Shown here: positions 56,391-64,000 of the stretch, piece after piece | Position numbering within the stretch: position 1 is the stretch's first letter | How the letters are laid out: each line of letters starts with the position of its first letter | Origin: Chloracidobacterium validum | GTDB lineage: Bacteria > Acidobacteriota > Blastocatellia > Chloracidobacteriales > Chloracidobacteriaceae | NCBI RefSeq assembly: GCF_018304825.1 | Contig: NZ_CP072649.1 | Coordinates: 930,001-994,000, forward strand | Direction: 5' to 3' | DNA length: 64,000 nucleotides | Position numbers and translations under genes: made by a program | Notes under the pieces: generated by a model | The model's database searches: none | What the model saw: only the letters and a program-made list of their open reading frames with translations | What the model was told of the DNA's origin: nothing

Positions 56391-59300
56391 TCAGGGCAGG
56401 CTTGATTCATCAGCAATCAGGGTCGGAGCAGCTTCGGGGGGAGTGCCTTGATGGGTCACACGGGCGGGCGGCAAGCTGGGCGACACGGTAAGGTTTCGAT
56501 GCGTTTTGAGTCCGTGGTCGCCTGTATCCGCACCAAGGGGGAGGGTCGGCCGCTCGATGGCCTGGGTTACATCGTCACTCGTCGACTCGTCTGTAAAGCT
56601 TCCGCTCACGTGCTGGATGACCTCAACCAATCGTGTCCCCAGCTCGGCGGCTGATGGACGCAGTGCCGGGTCTTTCGACAGGGCTTGGTTGACGAGTTCA
56701 ACAACGCCCGCCGGAAGCTCCGGCACGAACTGGCGGAGTGGCGGGGGCGTAACATTGAGATGGGCCAACAGCACAGCAAAGGGGTTGCCATCGGTCGCCG
56801 GAAACGGCAGATGCCCGGCCAGCATCTCATAGGCCATGACGCCAACACTGTAAACGTCGGATTTTCCGTCGTAGGGCTGGCCGGCAACCCGCTCCGGGGC
56901 AACATAGGTTGGCGTGCCGATCACAGCCCCCGTGGCAGTGAGGTCATCCTCCCCACGTCCGGCACCGATCAGCTTGGCGATGCCGAAATCCACGACTTTG
57001 ACAATCTCGCCCCGTGGCGTCTGATGAAGAAAGACATTGTCCGGCTTGATGTCGCGGTGGACGATGCCCTGCCGGTGGGCCTCATCCAACGCCCGGCACA
57101 CGGGAATCAACAGGCTGACCACCCGGCGCAGGGGTAAACGTCCGCACAGCTCGTGCCTGAGTGAATGTCCGGTCAGTAGCTCCATGACCAAATAGGCGAT
57201 GCCATCCTGTGACAGCCCGGAATCCATGACACGCACAATGTTTGGGTGATCAAGCCGCGAAATGGCGACGCCTTCCCGGCGGAAGCGCTCCAGGGCCTCG
57301 GCACTATCGTTCCCGGCAATGGGCTTGAAAACCTTGACGGCAACCGCATAGCCAAGGGTAAGGTGCGTTCCCCTGAAGACAGCGCCAAATCCACCCGCGC
57401 CGATTTTTTCATCGAGTCGGTATTTGTCGTCGAGCGTCGTTCCAGGCAGGGCATCCGCCAGGGCGGAAAACATGCGGTCGGCGCGGCGCTGGGAAGCGAT
57501 CAACTCGGCATTGCGGGCTTCGAGTTCACGGTTGCGCTCAGCGAGTTGCTGCGCGGCTTGCGCCTGCACTGCGGCGGCCTGGGCCTGGGCTTCAGCCGCC
57601 TGAGCGCGGGCGTCCGCGGCATCCCGCGCAGCCTGCGTGGCTTGCATCTGAAGCTGCGCTTCGCGCCAGGCAGCTTGGGAGCGCCAGCGGCGCACCTGCA
57701 ACTGGTAAAGCCCAAGCACCAGCCCCAGGCTGGCAACCGTGTAGAGCGCGTACGCCCAACCGGTGCGCCAAAAGGGCGGAAGAATGCGCAGGCGGAGACG
57801 AACGCCCTGGTCATTCCAGACACCGTCGTTGTTGGCGGCGCGCACCTGAAAGACATAGTCCCCTGGATCCAGATTCGTGTACCCGGCATAACGCCGGGTG
57901 CCGCACAACACCCAGTCTCGGTCAAAGCCCTCCAGCCGATAGGCATACTGGTTCTTTTCAGGCGCGATGAAGTTCAGCGCGGCAAACTCGAAGGCAAAGA
58001 AGTTCTCCCGGTGGGTCAACGTCACCCCCCGCGCAGCATCGAAGTCTGCCGCCGGACGGTCAAAAATCCGAAAACTGGTGATGGCAACGGGTGGGATGAA
58101 AGCGTTGTCCACGAGCTGGGATGGGTGAAACGAGAAAAAACCGGCGGTGGTGCCCATGTGTAGCCAACCGTCCGCGCTCCGCCATCCCGCAGCCGTGCTG
58201 ATTTCGTTGGAGGGCAGCCCATCGCGGAGGTCATAGGTGCGGCAAGTTTCCGTTTCCGGGTCAAACCGGCAGAGTCCGTGGTTTGTGCCAAGCCAAAGAT
58301 GGCCGGCCTCATCTTCCAGGATGACATTGATGACGTTGTTGGGCAGCCCCTGGGCCGTCGTGTAGCGAACAAAGGTTCGATGGTCGGGCTGGAAGCGATT
58401 GAGTCCGCCTGGCGTCCCGGCCCACAAGCTTCCCTTCCGGTCGAGATGCAGTGCCAGAACCCAATCGTGGGTCAAGCTATCGGGGCGGGATGGATCATGC
58501 CAATAGTGGTCTTCCTGCCGGGTTTGGGGCTGCCATCGGAATAAACCGCGCTCCGTGCCCAGCCAGAGCGCGCCGGTTGGATCTTCCTGAATGGCCCAAA
58601 TGGCGTCGCGTCCCGGTTCGTCAGGACGGCGCGGCCGCCGGTCAACCACCCGTTGGGTTGGTGGGTCAACCCGGTCAAGTCCGCGCTGCGTCCCGACCCA
58701 GAGTTCACCGGCGCGGGTTTCGCACAACGCATGGACCCAATCGTCACTCAAGCCATCGGCTCGACCGGGTTGGTGGCGAAGGGAGGTAAATCGGTTGGCC
58801 GTGGCGTCAAGGCGATGGAGTCCGCCCTGCTCGGTGCCTGCCCAGAGCGTGCCATCCCGCGTTGTGAGCAACGCTCCCACGATGCCGTGGTTGAGTTGGC
58901 CGGGGCGGTGGTCAGCCAAGTAGTGACGGATGCCCCCCTGGGGATCAAGGCAGTTCAGGCCCTGGTTGGTTCCAACCCAGAGGTTGCCGCGCCGGTCTTC
59001 CGTGAGTGACCAGACCAGCCCATCACTGAGGCGGTCACCCCGGTCCGGGTTGGCGTCATGAATGGCGAAACGCCCCTCGACCATTTGGTTGAGTCCGCCG
59101 AAGTCAGTCCCAATCCAAACCGTTCCGGCCTGGTCACGCACGAGTTGCCAAATGAAGTCATGCCCAAGCGACGTTGGCTGCCGGGGGTTGTGGCGGAAGT
59201 GCGTGAACCGCCCGCCATCGTTTTCGGTTTCTAGGCGGCTGAGTCCGCTGCCCCACGTCCCAACCCACAGGCGGCCCCGGGCGTCTTCGACCACGGCGCG

Positions 59301-60155
59301 CGTTTGGTCGCTGGCAAGGCTATCTGGCCGCCGAGGATCATGGCGAAAGTGCGTCACCCGACCCCGGTCTGGCTCATAGCAGGTCAGTCCCTGCCCGACG
59401 AGCCAGAGTTTTCCCTGGCGGTCAAACTGAAGCGCGAGAACTCGTTGACCGACGAGCGCCGGGGTGAACTTCCCGCTGGACGGGTCGAACCGGCACAGGC
59501 CGCCATTCGTGCCGAGCCACAGTGTTCCCGTGGCGTCTGGGACGATGGCGCGGATGACATTGAGACTTTCCGCCAGGCCGGAGTCGTCCTGGTAGGGGAA
59601 GCGGGTGAAGCGCTCCCCTTCCCAGCGATGCAACCCATGTGGCGTCCCAACCCATAAGCCGCCGCGCGCATCGCAGCCGAGCGCCGTGATGCGGTCGTGC
59701 GCAAGGCTCTGGGGGTCTTCCGCCCTGGCGTAAAAGCGGGTGAAGACCTGGCGCACCGGGTCATAGCGATTGAGACCGTGCTGGGTGCCAATCCAGAGTC
59801 CGGTGGGGGTGGCGCATAACGCCGTGATGTAGTTGTCGCTCAGACTCGCGGAGTGGGTTGGGTCAGCGCGAAAGGTTTGAAACGTATAGCCATCGTAGCG
59901 ATTGAGGCCGTCCTGCGTGCCAATCCACAGAAAGCCTTGATTATCTTGCGTGAGGCACTGCGCGGTGCTCTGAGAGAGACCCTGTCCCGTTGAAAGCCGA
60001 ACGAACGTCGTTGGCGGTGGATGTGACCGCGCCCAGGCGGTCACGGTCAATCCCGCCAGTAGCCCACACGCGCCAAGCAGGACGTAACGGAGTCGGCGCC
60101 AAACAAATGGCAGTGGATGACCAAACAGCCTTGGTCGAGCGATCACGAACGGCAT
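56391..60155 (-). CDS. Reg_prop propeller sensor fused to a cytoplasmic Ser/Thr protein kinase
   Basis: 1254 residues from the ATG at 60155. A hydrophobic N-terminal segment is followed by about 690 residues of Reg_prop blades (repeated LWVGTxxGLNRxD and DxxGxLWxGT motifs), a Y_Y_Y domain and one transmembrane helix (WAYALYTVASLGLVLGLYQL, about 800-820). An Ala/Gln-rich coiled coil leads to a Ser/Thr kinase (about 905-1175), not a histidine kinase. Glycine loop GAGGFG, AVKVFK lysine, HRD at 1033-1035, DFG and the YVAPER segment are intact. A disordered Pro/Thr tail ends the protein. The architecture links an extracellular or periplasmic sensor of the two-component type to Ser/Thr phosphorylation. 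Confidence 0.93.
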   Translation of the reverse strand: MPFVIARPRLFGHPLPFVWRRLRYVLLGACGLLAGLTVTAWARSHPPPTTFVRLSTGQGLSQSTAQCLTQDNQGFLWIGTQDGLNRYDGYTFQTFRADPTHSASLSDNYITALCATPTGLWIGTQHGLNRYDPVRQVFTRFYARAEDPQSLAHDRITALGCDARGGLWVGTPHGLHRWEGERFTRFPYQDDSGLAESLNVIRAIVPDATGTLWLGTNGGLCRFDPSSGKFTPALVGQRVLALQFDRQGKLWLVGQGLTCYEPDRGRVTHFRHDPRRPDSLASDQTRAVVEDARGRLWVGTWGSGLSRLETENDGGRFTHFRHNPRQPTSLGHDFIWQLVRDQAGTVWIGTDFGGLNQMVEGRFAIHDANPDRGDRLSDGLVWSLTEDRRGNLWVGTNQGLNCLDPQGGIRHYLADHRPGQLNHGIVGALLTTRDGTLWAGTEQGGLHRLDATANRFTSLRHQPGRADGLSDDWVHALCETRAGELWVGTQRGLDRVDPPTQRVVDRRPRRPDEPGRDAIWAIQEDPTGALWLGTERGLFRWQPQTRQEDHYWHDPSRPDSLTHDWVLALHLDRKGSLWAGTPGGLNRFQPDHRTFVRYTTAQGLPNNVINVILEDEAGHLWLGTNHGLCRFDPETETCRTYDLRDGLPSNEISTAAGWRSADGWLHMGTTAGFFSFHPSQLVDNAFIPPVAITSFRIFDRPAADFDAARGVTLTHRENFFAFEFAALNFIAPEKNQYAYRLEGFDRDWVLCGTRRYAGYTNLDPGDYVFQVRAANNDGVWNDQGVRLRLRILPPFWRTGWAYALYTVASLGLVLGLYQLQVRRWRSQAAWREAQLQMQATQAARDAADARAQAAEAQAQAAAVQAQAAQQLAERNRELEARNAELIASQRRADRMFSALADALPGTTLDDKYRLDEKIGAGGFGAVFRGTHLTLGYAVAVKVFKPIAGNDSAEALERFRREGVAISRLDHPNIVRVMDSGLSQDGIAYLVMELLTGHSLRHELCGRLPLRRVVSLLIPVCRALDEAHRQGIVHRDIKPDNVFLHQTPRGEIVKVVDFGIAKLIGAGRGEDDLTATGAVIGTPTYVAPERVAGQPYDGKSDVYSVGVMAYEMLAGHLPFPATDGNPFAVLLAHLNVTPPPLRQFVPELPAGVVELVNQALSKDPALRPSAAELGTRLVEVIQHVSGSFTDESTSDDVTQAIERPTLPLGADTGDHGLKTHRNLTVSPSLPPARVTHQGTPPEAAPTLIADESSLP

Positions 60156-60297
60156 GATGAACCCAGGAATAGCAACCCTGCGCCGGCACGACATGGCCGG
60201 AAGCAGTTGACGACCTGACGGCAAGCGCGTCGCTACCGGCCCCAAGAGCCGATAGCCACGCGCCTGTGGAAGGGCCCAGCGATGCCGTTTTCCGCCT

Positions 60298-60714
60298 CTA
60301 CTTATCGAAGCCGGCCGCCTTTTTGGCCGCTGCCGAGATAACGAATTTGAGGCGCTTGCGGGCTTTGATTTTCATTTTTTCGCCCGTGCGCGGGTTGCGC
60401 CCCTCGCGGGCTTTATACTCCCGAACGACCAACTTGCCAATTCCTGGAATCGTAAACCCAACCTTGGACTGAGCCGCCGCCAACTCAGCCTGTTCATCAA
60501 AAAAGCCGCGCACCGTTGCTTTCGGCAGCGCAAACTTTTCGGCAAAGTGGTTGATAATCTCGGTTTTGGTCATGGCTTTCGCCGGCGCTTTCTTGGCCGG
60601 CGCTTTCTTGGCCGGGGTCGCCGCTTTGGCCGATGCCGCAGCCTTGGTCGGCGCGGCCGCTTTCGATTTCGTGGTGGTGCTCGGTGACGTGGATTTTGCA
60701 GCCTTGGCAGCCAT
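60298..60714 (-). CDS. HU-family DNA-binding protein with a Lys/Ala-rich histone-H1-like N-terminal tail
   Basis: 138 residues from the ATG at 60714; AGGAGG lies 9 bp upstream. Residues 1-46 are almost only Ala, Lys, Ser, Thr and Pro, with PAKK repeats like the tail of eukaryotic H1 or bacterial Hc1/AlgP. Residues of about 47-138 form the HU/IHF fold: MTKTEIINHFAEKF, the GFFDEQ helix, IPGIGKLVVRE, and the RNPRTGEKMKIKA arm that inserts into the minor groove. It should be an abundant nucleoid protein. A perfect 15-bp tandem repeat at 60581-60610 codes for part of the tail. Confidence 0.92.
   Translation of the reverse strand: MAAKAAKSTSPSTTTKSKAAAPTKAAASAKAATPAKKAPAKKAPAKAMTKTEIINHFAEKFALPKATVRGFFDEQAELAAAQSKVGFTIPGIGKLVVREYKAREGRNPRTGEKMKIKARKRLKFVISAAAKKAAGFDK
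60581..60610. repeat. 15-bp tandem duplication in the HU tail
   Basis: GCCGGCGCTTTCTTG occurs twice in direct succession, with a degenerate continuation after it. It encodes the repeated Lys-Lys-Ala-Pro-Ala unit. Confidence 0.9.
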
Positions 60715-60994
60715 GGTTGTGGGTCCTCCTGAGCGCAAACGCGCGAATGACGTGATTTTCCCTTGTTCTGGAGCGAATTTCCTCCGAGCGTAGCCAGAAA
60801 ACTGCGTAAAATCAAGCAATTTCTAACCATCTACACGACAGATAGCGCCCAGACCGGGCGCTTCCGCCATGGGTAGTGTCCGTTTCCTTGTGGTCGCGCG
60901 GCCGCTCACCACAATATCAAGTCCGTGACAACCGACTTCGGACATGTACAATTGAGGCTTTTCCCTTTCATGCCGTTCAAGCCAGAGGACTCGA

Positions 60995-62638
60995 ATGAAA
61001 ATCGCGCTCGCCCAAATCAATACGATGGTTGGAGCCTTTGTCTCCAATGCGGCCAAAATCCGACAGTACGCCATGCGCGCGGCGGCTCAGGGGGCCCGAC
61101 TGGTCGTGTTTCCCGAGCTTACGATTCCAGGGTATCCGCCGCTCGACCTGCTCGACCGCCCGGCCTTCATCGCTCGCAACCTTGCCGCGCTGGATGATCT
61201 CGTCCGGTTCTCGGCCACGGTGGACGCGGCGTTGCTGGTGGGCTTCGTGGCGGAAAATCCTGACGATTTTGGTAAGCCGCTCTATAACGCCGTGGCCCTG
61301 CTCGAAGGCGGCGAGTTGCAGGCCATCCGCTACAAAACCCTGTTGCCGACCTATGACGTGTTTGACGAAGCGCGCCACTTCGAGCCGTCCGAACGCCGTG
61401 AAGTCATCGCCTGGCACGGGCACCGGCTTGGGGTCTGCATTTGCGAGGACGCCTGGAACAGCCGTGAGTTCTGGGATACGCACCTCTACGATATCGATCC
61501 AGTCCGCGAGCTTGCCGAGCAGGGTGCGCAGGTCATCATCAATGTGTCCGCCTCGCCTTTTCACCGCGGGAAAAGGCCGCTCCGGCAAGCCATGCTGGCG
61601 CACCACGCGGCGACGTTCCAAGTGCCCGTCATCCTGGTCAACCAAGTTGGCGGCAATGACAGCCTGGTGTTTGACGGGCGCAGCCTGGTTCTCGACGCGC
61701 AGGGTGAGCTGGTGCTGGAAGCCAAAGCTTTTGAGGAAGACCTCCGGGTGATTGACTTGGCGAACCTGCCGGCGACCATCACCCCCAGGCCGGCGGATGA
61801 GATCAGCGACATCCATGACGCGCTGGTGCTGGGCGTCAAGGATTACCTCGCCAAGTGCGGTTTTCAGCAGGCCGTGATCGGTCTGAGCGGGGGCATTGAT
61901 TCGGCCGTGACGGCGGCCATTGCCGTTCGCGCGCTCGGACGCGAACATGTTCTCGGCGTGGCCATGCCCTCGAAGTACTCGTCCCAGCACAGTCTCGACG
62001 ATGCCGCCGAACTGGCCCGCAACTTGGGCATCGCGTTCCAGGTCGTCCCCATCGAGCCGGCGGTCGGTGCCATGACGCAGATGCTCACACCGGCGTTTGG
62101 CTTTGCCCCGCACGGCGTCACGGAGGAAAACCTCCAGGCGCGACTGCGCGGCGTGACGCTCATGGCATTTTCCAACCAACAGGGCGCGCTGGTGCTGACG
62201 ACCGGCAACAAGTCAGAGTTGGCCGTTGGCTACTGCACGCTGTACGGCGACATGTGCGGCGGGTTGGCCGTGATTTCCGACGTGCCCAAAACCGATGTGT
62301 ATCGCCTGGCGGCCTACATCAATCGCCATCAAACCGTGATACCAACCCATACCATCACGAAACCGCCCTCGGCCGAACTGCGGCCCGACCAGAAGGATCA
62401 GGATTCGCTCCCGCCCTACGATGTCCTCGACGCCATCCTGGAGCGTTATATCGAGCGGTACCAGAGCATCGAAGAAATCATCGCGGAAGGCTTCGACCGC
62501 GCGACCGTCGAGCAGGTGGCAAAGCTCATCAACCGCAACGAATACAAGCGCCAGCAGGCCGCGCCGGGCATCAAGGTCACGCCAAAGGCGTTTGGACGCG
62601 GGCGGCGCGTGCCCATTGCGGCCATCATTGAACCCTGA
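60995..62638 (+). CDS. nadE: Glutamine-dependent NAD+ synthetase
   Basis: 547 residues. Converts nicotinate adenine dinucleotide to NAD with glutamine as amide donor. The N-terminal nitrilase-like glutaminase has its triad: Glu in VVFPELTIPGYPP, Lys in RYKTLLPTYDVFDE and Cys in LGVCICEDAW. The C-terminal synthetase has the PP-loop IGLSGGIDSAVT, AMPSKYSS, TTGNKSELAVGYCTLYGDM and the KPPSAELRPDQKD segment. The length is normal for the single-chain bacterial type. It is divergent from the HU gene, across about 280 bp. Confidence 0.97.
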   Translation: MKIALAQINTMVGAFVSNAAKIRQYAMRAAAQGARLVVFPELTIPGYPPLDLLDRPAFIARNLAALDDLVRFSATVDAALLVGFVAENPDDFGKPLYNAVALLEGGELQAIRYKTLLPTYDVFDEARHFEPSERREVIAWHGHRLGVCICEDAWNSREFWDTHLYDIDPVRELAEQGAQVIINVSASPFHRGKRPLRQAMLAHHAATFQVPVILVNQVGGNDSLVFDGRSLVLDAQGELVLEAKAFEEDLRVIDLANLPATITPRPADEISDIHDALVLGVKDYLAKCGFQQAVIGLSGGIDSAVTAAIAVRALGREHVLGVAMPSKYSSQHSLDDAAELARNLGIAFQVVPIEPAVGAMTQMLTPAFGFAPHGVTEENLQARLRGVTLMAFSNQQGALVLTTGNKSELAVGYCTLYGDMCGGLAVISDVPKTDVYRLAAYINRHQTVIPTHTITKPPSAELRPDQKDQDSLPPYDVLDAILERYIERYQSIEEIIAEGFDRATVEQVAKLINRNEYKRQQAAPGIKVTPKAFGRGRRVPIAAIIEP

Positions 62639-62668
62639 CGCCTCCCACGCCAAACGCGACCCGATGGC

Positions 62669-64000
62669 TCACAACATTCCGTCCCAGTTCCCCATCAGCG
62701 GCAGGTCGCCGTCGGCGCCATAAACGAACAGGAAGTCGGCCGGGCCCGGCAGATTCGTGTTGCGCAGGAAAAACGTTTGACCGCGATAGACGCCAACCGT
62801 ATCCACGCCGTCACCGTCAAAGTCGCCCACCACGAGCTTGTCATCCGGGTTACCAAAGTCAAACGTCAGGTCGGCAAAGCCGCCACTATTGTCATTCCGC
62901 AGCAGAAACCGGTTGCCCCTGACCACGCCAATGGTCGTTGTCCCGTTGCCATCCCAGTCCCCGACCACCGGGCGGTCACCGCTGTCCCCATAGGGAACCA
63001 CGATGTCAGGGAGGCCGGGCGTGTTGCTGTTGCGCAGGAAGAACGTCTGTTCGGAGGGACGATACACGCCGATGGTCGTCGTGCCGTTGCCGTCCCAGTC
63101 ACCGACGAGCGGAATGTCTTCAACCGCACCATAGGCAACCGCCAGATCGGCAAAGCCGGCGTCATTGCTGTTGCGCAGGAAGAAGGTTCCCTGGCGAAAG
63201 ACACCGACGGTGGTGACGCCATTGCCGTCCCAGTCTCCGGCCAGCGGGGTGTCACCTTCCGCGCCAAACGAAAACGCCAGGTCGGCCTCCCCGGATGTGT
63301 TCGAGTTGCGCAGGAAAAACCGGCCCTGGCGAAAAATGCCGGCGGTGTCGCCTTGCTCACCCCGCGCGCCATACGCGCCTAGCGCCTTCGACAACCCTTG
63401 GCTGCCACGTCCGCCCCAGACGACCATCTGGCGGCGCGTCGCATCCCAGATCGCCGTATGGTTGGCCGTCAAATCCGGCGCGCCTTCGGTCTCCACTGGC
63501 CGCCAGAAGTTGAACGCCGGGTTGTAGCGGGCGCCGGTCGCGCCGGCGTCACCCCACACGATCATCTCACGGCCAGTCCACACGGCCGTATGCCCGGACC
63601 GGGACGTTGGCGCGCCGGTGGCGGCCGTCGCCGCCCAAGTGTCGGTCGCCGGATTGTACAGCGCCCCGGAGTTGAACGCTTGCGCGGCCGTCGTCGCGCC
63701 GCCCCAGACAATCATCCGGTCGCCGGTCCAGACCGCCGTATGATCAAACCGCCCACTGGGCGCGCCATCCGCGCCGCCGGACGAGGTTGGATCGGTGCGG
63801 GTCGGCGTCCAAGCGTTGGTGACGGGATTGTAGCGACCGCCGGTGCGCAGTTCGGAGAAGCGATTGTCGGCAAAGGTGACGCCCCCCCAGACGATCATCT
63901 CGGTGCCTGTCCACACGGCTGTGTGGCGCGAACGCGGACCCGGACGACCATCGGTGGCCGTCGCGGCCCAAGTATCGGTCGCCGGGTTGTACCGAGCGCC
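62669..64000 (-). CDS. Kelch-like and FG-GAP/VCBS-like repeat protein, N-terminus outside the window
   Basis: The frame is open to the window edge, so the start lies beyond 64000. The visible 443 residues comprise at least five kelch-like units (HTAVWTGREMIVWGG ... RYNPATDTW), followed by five units of about 45 residues with FFLRNSN ... GDWDGNG(T/V)TT(I/V)GV, where DWDGNG resembles Ca-binding FG-GAP/VCBS loops. Both repeat types form beta-propellers, so this is probably a large secreted or surface protein with two stacked propellers. Ligand and role are unknown. It is convergent with nadE, with 30 bp between the stops. Confidence 0.88.
   Translation of the reverse strand, partial: GARYNPATDTWAATATDGRPGPRSRHTAVWTGTEMIVWGGVTFADNRFSELRTGGRYNPVTNAWTPTRTDPTSSGGADGAPSGRFDHTAVWTGDRMIVWGGATTAAQAFNSGALYNPATDTWAATAATGAPTSRSGHTAVWTGREMIVWGDAGATGARYNPAFNFWRPVETEGAPDLTANHTAIWDATRRQMVVWGGRGSQGLSKALGAYGARGEQGDTAGIFRQGRFFLRNSNTSGEADLAFSFGAEGDTPLAGDWDGNGVTTVGVFRQGTFFLRNSNDAGFADLAVAYGAVEDIPLVGDWDGNGTTTIGVYRPSEQTFFLRNSNTPGLPDIVVPYGDSGDRPVVGDWDGNGTTTIGVVRGNRFLLRNDNSGGFADLTFDFGNPDDKLVVGDFDGDGVDTVGVYRGQTFFLRNTNLPGPADFLFVYGADGDLPLMGNWDGML

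Noticed and set aside
56078-56416. 112-codon minus-strand ORF in the convergent gap
   Set aside because: No family features, no ribosome site, and it overlaps both flanking genes; typical chance frame in GC-rich DNA.
60977-62179. 400-codon antisense ORF across nadE
   Set aside because: nadE is certain on the plus strand; the antisense frame is open only because of codon-position GC bias.

Overview
The window is about 60% GC and densely packed. It looks like part of the chromosome of an acidobacterium, with a Chloracidobacterium-like member of the Blastocatellia as the best guess. This is an inference from gene content: many Ser/Thr protein kinases, FHA proteins, an ECF sigma factor paired with a kinase, Reg_prop (two-component propeller) sensors, DUF4388 proteins, TPR proteins and very large secreted proteins. 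No rRNA, tRNA, CRISPR array, prophage or transposase was seen.

Layout. 1-7 kb: 3' part of nrdB, a secreted TPR/ankyrin protein, ackA, a BON-like lipoprotein with a LysM protein, and hpnE. 6.8-10.5 kb: an ECF sigma factor followed by a transmembrane Ser/Thr kinase with a long repeat tail. 10.9-12.7 kb: a four-module cell-wall hydrolase with no visible signal peptide. 12.8-18.5 kb: a minus-strand signalling operon (FHA-transmembrane-trypsin protease, PP2C phosphatase, Ser/Thr kinase, TPR/PH-like protein), followed by a frameshifted second copy of its last gene. 18.8-26.7 kb: one gene for a 2648-residue exported protein with a near-identical 163-residue tandem duplication. 27-30.5 kb: a CobW-type metallochaperone, a small remnant of an ABC ATPase gene and two secreted unknowns.

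30.7-38.2 kb: a TPR/sigma-54 activator, then a five-gene CDP-6-deoxyhexose and glycosyltransferase cluster. 38.4-49 kb: mostly housekeeping genes (larE, gdhA, an OmpA/PKD porin, tsaE, an FHA-DUF4388 protein, suhB, a carboxypeptidase-regulatory-like protein, a DUF2227-like protein, an acyl-CoA ligase, an SRAP protein). 49.1-60.2 kb: two giant Reg_prop sensors, one ending in a histidine kinase and one in a Ser/Thr kinase, with a receiver-DUF4388 regulator, a type II NADH dehydrogenase and an unknown gene between them. 60.3-64 kb: an HU protein with a histone-H1-like tail, nadE, and a partial kelch/FG-GAP-like repeat protein running off the window.

The main theme is signal transduction: three Ser/Thr kinases, a PP2C phosphatase, two FHA proteins, an ECF sigma factor, a sigma-54 activator, a histidine kinase and a response regulator, next to envelope and surface proteins. 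The features most worth follow-up are the protease-phosphatase-kinase operon with its decayed paralogue, the Reg_prop sensor fused to a Ser/Thr kinase, the CDP-sugar cluster with an altered SDR active site, the giant secreted protein, and exact two-copy 18-19 bp tandem duplications at gene borders.
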